Part shown: piece by piece, positions 60,823 to 64,000 of the stretch
How the letters are laid out: each line of letters begins with the position of its first letter
Position numbering within the stretch: the first letter of the stretch is position 1
Source: Eubacterium sp. AB3007
Lineage (GTDB): Bacteria; Bacillota; Clostridia; Peptostreptococcales; Anaerovoracaceae
Length of the DNA: 64,000 nt
Direction of reading: 5' to 3'
NCBI RefSeq assembly: GCF_000688015.1
Contig: NZ_JIAD01000001.1
Coordinates: forward strand, 2,237,753-2,301,752
Position numbers and translations under genes: made by a program
The notes under the pieces: model-generated
What the model was told of the DNA's origin: nothing
The model's input: the letters and a program-made list of their open reading frames with translations, nothing else
Databases searched by the model: none

Positions 60823-61520
60823 ATGGCTAAAAGAGGCAAGAATTACAAGGCCAACGCAGCAAGTTTGACAAGGCGAAGCTGCACGAGGTCAAGGAAGCTC
60901 TGGGCATCGTTCTGGAGACATCCACTGCGAAGTTTGACGAGACAGTAGAAGCACACATCAAGCTGGGCGTTGACGGAAGACACGCAGACCAGCAGGTCAG
61001 AGGTGCGATCGTGCTGCCTCACGGAACAGGAAAGAGCAAGAGAGTTCTGGTATTTGCAAAGGGACCTAAGGCTGAGGAAGCTGAGGCTGCCGGTGCTGAC
61101 TTTGTCGGTGCTGAGGAGATGGCGCAGAAGATTCAGCAGGAGAACTGGTTCGATTTCGACGCAGTCGTAGCTACCCCGGATATGATGGGTGTGGTCGGAA
61201 GACTGGGAAGACTGCTCGGACCTAAGGGCCTGATGCCAAACCCCAAGTCCGGTACTGTTACCATGGACGTTACCAAGGCTCTGTCTGAGATCAAAGCCGG
61301 TAAGGTCGAGTATCGTCTGGACAAGCAGAACATCATCCACACTGTGATCGGAAAGAAATCCTTCGGCGAGGAGAAGCTCGAGGAGAACTTCAAAGCACTG
61401 ATGGACGCCATCATCAAGGCGAAGCCGTCCACAGCCAAGGGACAGTATCTGAGAAGTGTGGTCGTTACATCCACCATGGGCCCTGGTGTCAAGGTGAACC
61501 CGGCAGTGATCGGACAGTAA
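60823..61520 (+). CDS. rplA: 50S ribosomal protein L1 (one-base frameshift in this sequence)
   Basis: ATG 60823 after AAGGAGG reads [13 protein letters not shown], then loses frame near 60860; one A appears to be missing from what should be GCA AAG TTT GAC. The other frame continues [20 protein letters not shown] and [20 protein letters not shown] to the stop at 61520. Corrected length is about 232 residues. L1 is almost always needed for good growth, so an error in the sequence is the likeliest cause. Confidence 0.9.
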
Positions 61521-61545
61521 CGTAAACTAACAATCGAAATCAACA

Positions 61546-61665
61546 CCGTAGACAGCGGGTGCGCAAGCTTAATTTCCCGCCGAGGTACAATATATACAGA
61601 ATATTGACCTCGCCTCCTGTCTGCGACACAAGGGCGAGGTTATTCTTGTTGAGTACCAAAACCAT
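61546..61665 (+). promoter_or_regulatory. L10 leader with attenuator (control of rplJL)
   Basis: GTAGACAG (61548-61555) pairs with CTGTCTGC (61617-61624) around internal stems, as in the L10 leader bound by the L10-L7/L12 complex. An alternative stem ACCTCGCC (61607-61614) with GGCGAGGT (61633-61640), followed by TATTCTTGTT, would break that pairing and act as an attenuator. Confidence 0.75.
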
Positions 61666-61697
61666 CCGTGAGCCGCAAGGCTCCAGAAAGGAGAATA

Positions 61698-62220
61698 ATG
61701 TCTGAACAGGCTAAGAAAGCAAAACAGATCATCATCGATGAGATCAAAGAAAAGCTGGACGGTGCTCAGTCTGCAGTTCTGGTAGAGTTACATGGGAATC
61801 ACTGTGGCACAGGCTGATGCAATGAGAAAGAAGTTCAGAGAAGCAGATGTCGACTACAGTGTCTACAAGAACACACTGATGAAGAGAGCTGTGGAAGGAA
61901 CTGAATTCGAGAAGCTGTCTGACTGCATGGCAGGGCCGAGCGCAATCGCCATCAGCAAGACCGATGCTACAGCTCCGGCCAGAAATCGTGAAGGAGTGCA
62001 TCGACGAGTTCAAGAAGATGGAATTCAAGGCTGGCGTTGTAGAAGGAGAGTTCTACGATCAGGATGGTATCCAGAAGATCGCCAACATTCCGTCCAGAGA
62101 GGTCCTCGTTGCCAAGTTCATGGGAAGCATCCAGTCGCCGGTTGGCAAGTTCGTCAGAACACTGGCTGCGATCTCTGAGGCAAAGGCCGAGGGTGTGGTG
62201 CAGAGGCTGCTGCTGAATAA
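61698..62220 (+). CDS. rplJ: 50S ribosomal protein L10 (several one-base frameshifts in this sequence)
   Basis: ATG 61698 reads MSEQAKKAKQIIIDEIKEKL-DGAQSAVLVE, then an extra T near 61786 shifts frame; MGITVAQADAMRKKFREADV follows in the second frame; an extra A near 61984 shifts to IVKECIDEFKKMEFKAGVVE in the third. A missing base near 62199 would restore a C-terminus of about EGVAAEAAAE and the TAA at 62218. The corrected protein has about 173 residues, as expected. Confidence 0.88.
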
Positions 62221-62287
62221 TTCTGCACAAAGGTATACTTCAGAAATAGATTTAAAAGGATCATGAAGATCGAAAGGAGAAATAATA

Positions 62288-62661
62288 ATGGATTAAGGTC
62301 AGATATTGAAGCGATCAAGAAATATGTCGGTACTCGATGCTGAACGAGCTCGTAGAAAGCATGTGAAGAGGAATTCGGTGTTTCCGCAGCTGCTCCGGTT
62401 GCAGTTGCAGGCGCTGCTGCTGGTGGAGATGCTGCTGCAGAGCAGACTGAGTTCACCGTCGTTCTGGCTAGCGTTGGAAACGACGAAGATCAAAGGTCAT
62501 CAAGGCTGTCAGAGAGATCACCCGGCCTGGGACTGGAAGGAAGCCAAGGCTCTGGTAGACGGAGCTCCGGCTAACGTCAAGGAAGACGTTGAGAAGGCTG
62601 AGGCTGAAGAAGCTGAAGGCTAAGCTGGAAGAGGTTGGCGCAACTGTCGAAGCTGAAATAG
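62288..62661 (+). CDS. rplL: 50S ribosomal protein L7/L12 (many one-base frameshifts in this sequence)
   Basis: The open frame from ATG 62288 stops after two codons, but reading through frames recovers the whole protein: [103 protein letters not shown]. At least seven single-base indels are needed. Stop TAG at 62659-62661. Essential or near-essential, so sequence error is likely. Confidence 0.85.
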
Positions 62662-63084
62662 GGAGACCTAACCCAAACCCCGCGAGCCGAAAGGCGACGC
62701 GGGGTTTGTTGGTAGGTCAGCCGTCAGGGACGCCCGGGAGCTTGACCTAACCAGTTTTGTGACAGAGGCTGTCTGCATTGTGTGCGCAGCTTTTTCCATA
62801 TCAAGGCACCGCACGCAGGGGGATGGTCTGTAGGCTGTCCAAAAGTGATCCCTGTTCACGAAATATGCTTTCTCATCAGGTTGCGGGACAAACGTTCCGC
62901 AACCTGCGGATTTTTTCTTGATTGCGGAACAAATTTCCGCAAATAAGTCAATTTCTCCTGTTTGGCGGAACAACAGTTCAGTTCCTCCGCCGTAACCATA
63001 TTATCGAAGGAGAGCCGGGCGGTTGGAAGGACTCTTCTGAGGAAAACCCAAAAGAAAATTATCTGTCTTTTCCTAATTACTTCT
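62662..63084 (+). other. rplL-rpoB intergenic region with four hairpins
   Basis: About 500 bp separate rplL from rpoB. Hairpins: AAACCCCGCG with CGCGGGGTTT (62676-62709); CAGGTTGCGG with CCGCAACCTG (62877-62906) followed by CGGATTTTTT, the likely rplJL terminator/attenuator; TTGCGGAA-CAAA-TTTCCGCAA (about 62921-62941); and GGCGGAA...TTCCTCCGCC (about 62964-62991). The last three share GCGGAACAA-like arms. Single-base errors may also be present here. Confidence 0.65.
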
Positions 63085-63113
63085 TTGACGATTTGACACG
63101 AATGCAGTATAAT
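63085..63113 (+). promoter_or_regulatory. rpoB promoter
   Basis: TTGACG (63085-63090), 17-bp spacer, TATAAT (63108-63113). A TTGACA at 63093-63098 is only 9 bases from the same -10. Confidence 0.7.
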
Positions 63114-63166
63114 ATTAAGACTGCCATGCAATGTAATTTTAGAGGATTTTAAGGAGTGATAAGAGA

Positions 63167-64000
63167 ATGCCAAAACCGATCCAAGTTGGTAGAAAAGAAC
63201 GTATGTCCTTTGGGAAGATCAATGAAGTCGGCACCATGCCTAATTTGATCGATGTCCAGACCAGTTCTTATAACTGGTTCATCAAGGAAGGGCGAAGGAA
63301 GTTTTTGACGACATTTCACCGATCAGGATTTACGCCGGGAATCTGAGTCTCTCATTTATCTCCCATACTCTGGTTGAACCTCCAAGTACAGCCAGGAGGA
63401 GTGTAAGGAACGGAACGTGACTTATGCAGAAAGACTGAAGGTCAAGTTTGCCTTACCACAAGGAGACCGGTGACATCAAAGAGGAGGAAGTCTTCATGGG
63501 CGACTTCCCGCTGATGACGGAAAAAGGGCACCTTTATATATAATGGCGGCCGAGCGAGTGATCGTCACGCCAGTTGGTTCGTTCTCCCGGACCTTACTAC
63601 GATGTCATCACCGATGACGCTGGCAAGAAACTCTACTCCTCTCAGATCATTCCGAAATAGAGGAGCATGGATAGAATATGAGACGGATTCGGAAGAGGTG
63701 ATCTACGTCCGTGTTGACAGGAATCGTAAACAGCCGATGACCACACTGTTGAGAGCCCTTGGCATGGGTACAGACGAGGAGATCCTGTCCACCTTCGGTG
63801 GAGACCCCCGCCTTTTGAAGACCATCGAGAAGGACCAGACCAAATCTTATGAGGAAGGTCTGAAGGAAATCTACAAGAAACTCAGGCCTGGTGAGCCGGA
63901 AAGCGTCGATTCCGCCAGGTCCCATTTGAATGGATTGTTCTACGAGAGCAAGAGATACGATCTGGCACACGTGGGAAGATTCAAATACAACAAGAAGCTC
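63167..64000 (+). CDS. rpoB: RNA polymerase beta subunit, 5' part, with frameshifts and cut by window end
   Basis: ATG 63167 after AAGGAG reads [40 protein letters not shown]. From about 63291 to 63658 at least seven one-base indels break the frame (for example a base missing in GGGCGAAGG near 63292, an A missing near 63390, an extra A near 63655). Across frames the sequence is normal beta subunit: [58 protein letters not shown]. After 63660 one frame is clean to the window end. Confidence 0.9.

Noticed and set aside
60823-62661. True pseudogenes of rplA, rplJ and rplL
   Set aside because: These genes are essential or nearly so, all indels are single bases, and intact essential genes surround the patch; sequence error is simpler.

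Overview
The window is 64 kb of a low- to mid-G+C Gram-positive chromosome. It fits a clostridial Bacillota (class Clostridia); a relative of the Eubacterium/Anaerovoracaceae group is a guess. The basis is the division genes sepF-yggT-divIVA-lspA, the ylxM-ffh-rpsP-khpA-rimM-trmD operon, a SigH-type sigma factor between rlmB and tuf, RqcH, Mini-RNase III, teichoic-acid genes, strong purine-rich ribosome binding sites and TTGACA-N17-TATAAT promoters. Most genes are on the plus strand.

Layout. 0-2.5 kb: end of a DMT exporter and an unrecognised secreted protein. 2.5-17.2 kb: a cell-envelope block with a cysteine synthase-like gene, two tandem LTA synthase-like phosphoglycerol transferases, three CDP-glycerol glycerophosphotransferases, TagD, the TagGH exporter, an LCP ligase, a DUF2007 protein and an SppA-like peptidase. 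17.3-25.7 kb: SRP, ribosome maturation and cell division genes. 25.7-32.8 kb: alarmone synthetase, RqcH, YicC, Gmk, RpoZ, a lone LytTR protein, RpsB and Tsf. 33-41 kb: accessory region, described below. 41-57 kb: a damaged opine dehydrogenase gene, RadA, a two-component system, PIN-TRAM protein, IspF, ProS, a paired CHR transporter, Nudix, cyclophilin, CysS, MrnC, ThyA, aldo/keto reductase, DHFR, RlmB and SigH. 57-64 kb: tRNA-Thr, EF-Tu, RpmG, SecE, NusG, L11, L1, L10, L7/L12 and the start of RpoB.

The most interesting part is 33.2-40.9 kb. Two near-identical SAM-I riboswitches, each with its own terminator, lie 5.3 kb apart as direct repeats. Between them are an N-formylglutamate amidohydrolase-like gene, two overlapping WYL-domain genes, a roughly 300-nt array of three hairpin modules, and a DUF2828/TROVE-like protein with a VWA domain (Ro60-like). 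Module 1 is a circularly permuted tRNA mimic on a bulged stem carrying a GNCGAA motif, as in bacterial Y RNAs (YrlA). Module 2 holds a canonical-order tRNA-Asn(GTT)-like fold. Module 3 is a short hairpin just upstream of the ribosome binding site of the Ro-like gene. This looks like a WYL-controlled Y RNA/Ro ribonucleoprotein locus without RtcB nearby. Downstream, a TnpB-only IS200/IS605-type element has split a ROK-repressor gene behind the second riboswitch, followed by gene remnants.

Caution: from about 60.86 to 63.66 kb the essential genes rplA, rplJ, rplL and rpoB carry at least 15 single-base indels. Flanking essential genes are clean, so this patch is most likely sequence or assembly error rather than biology.
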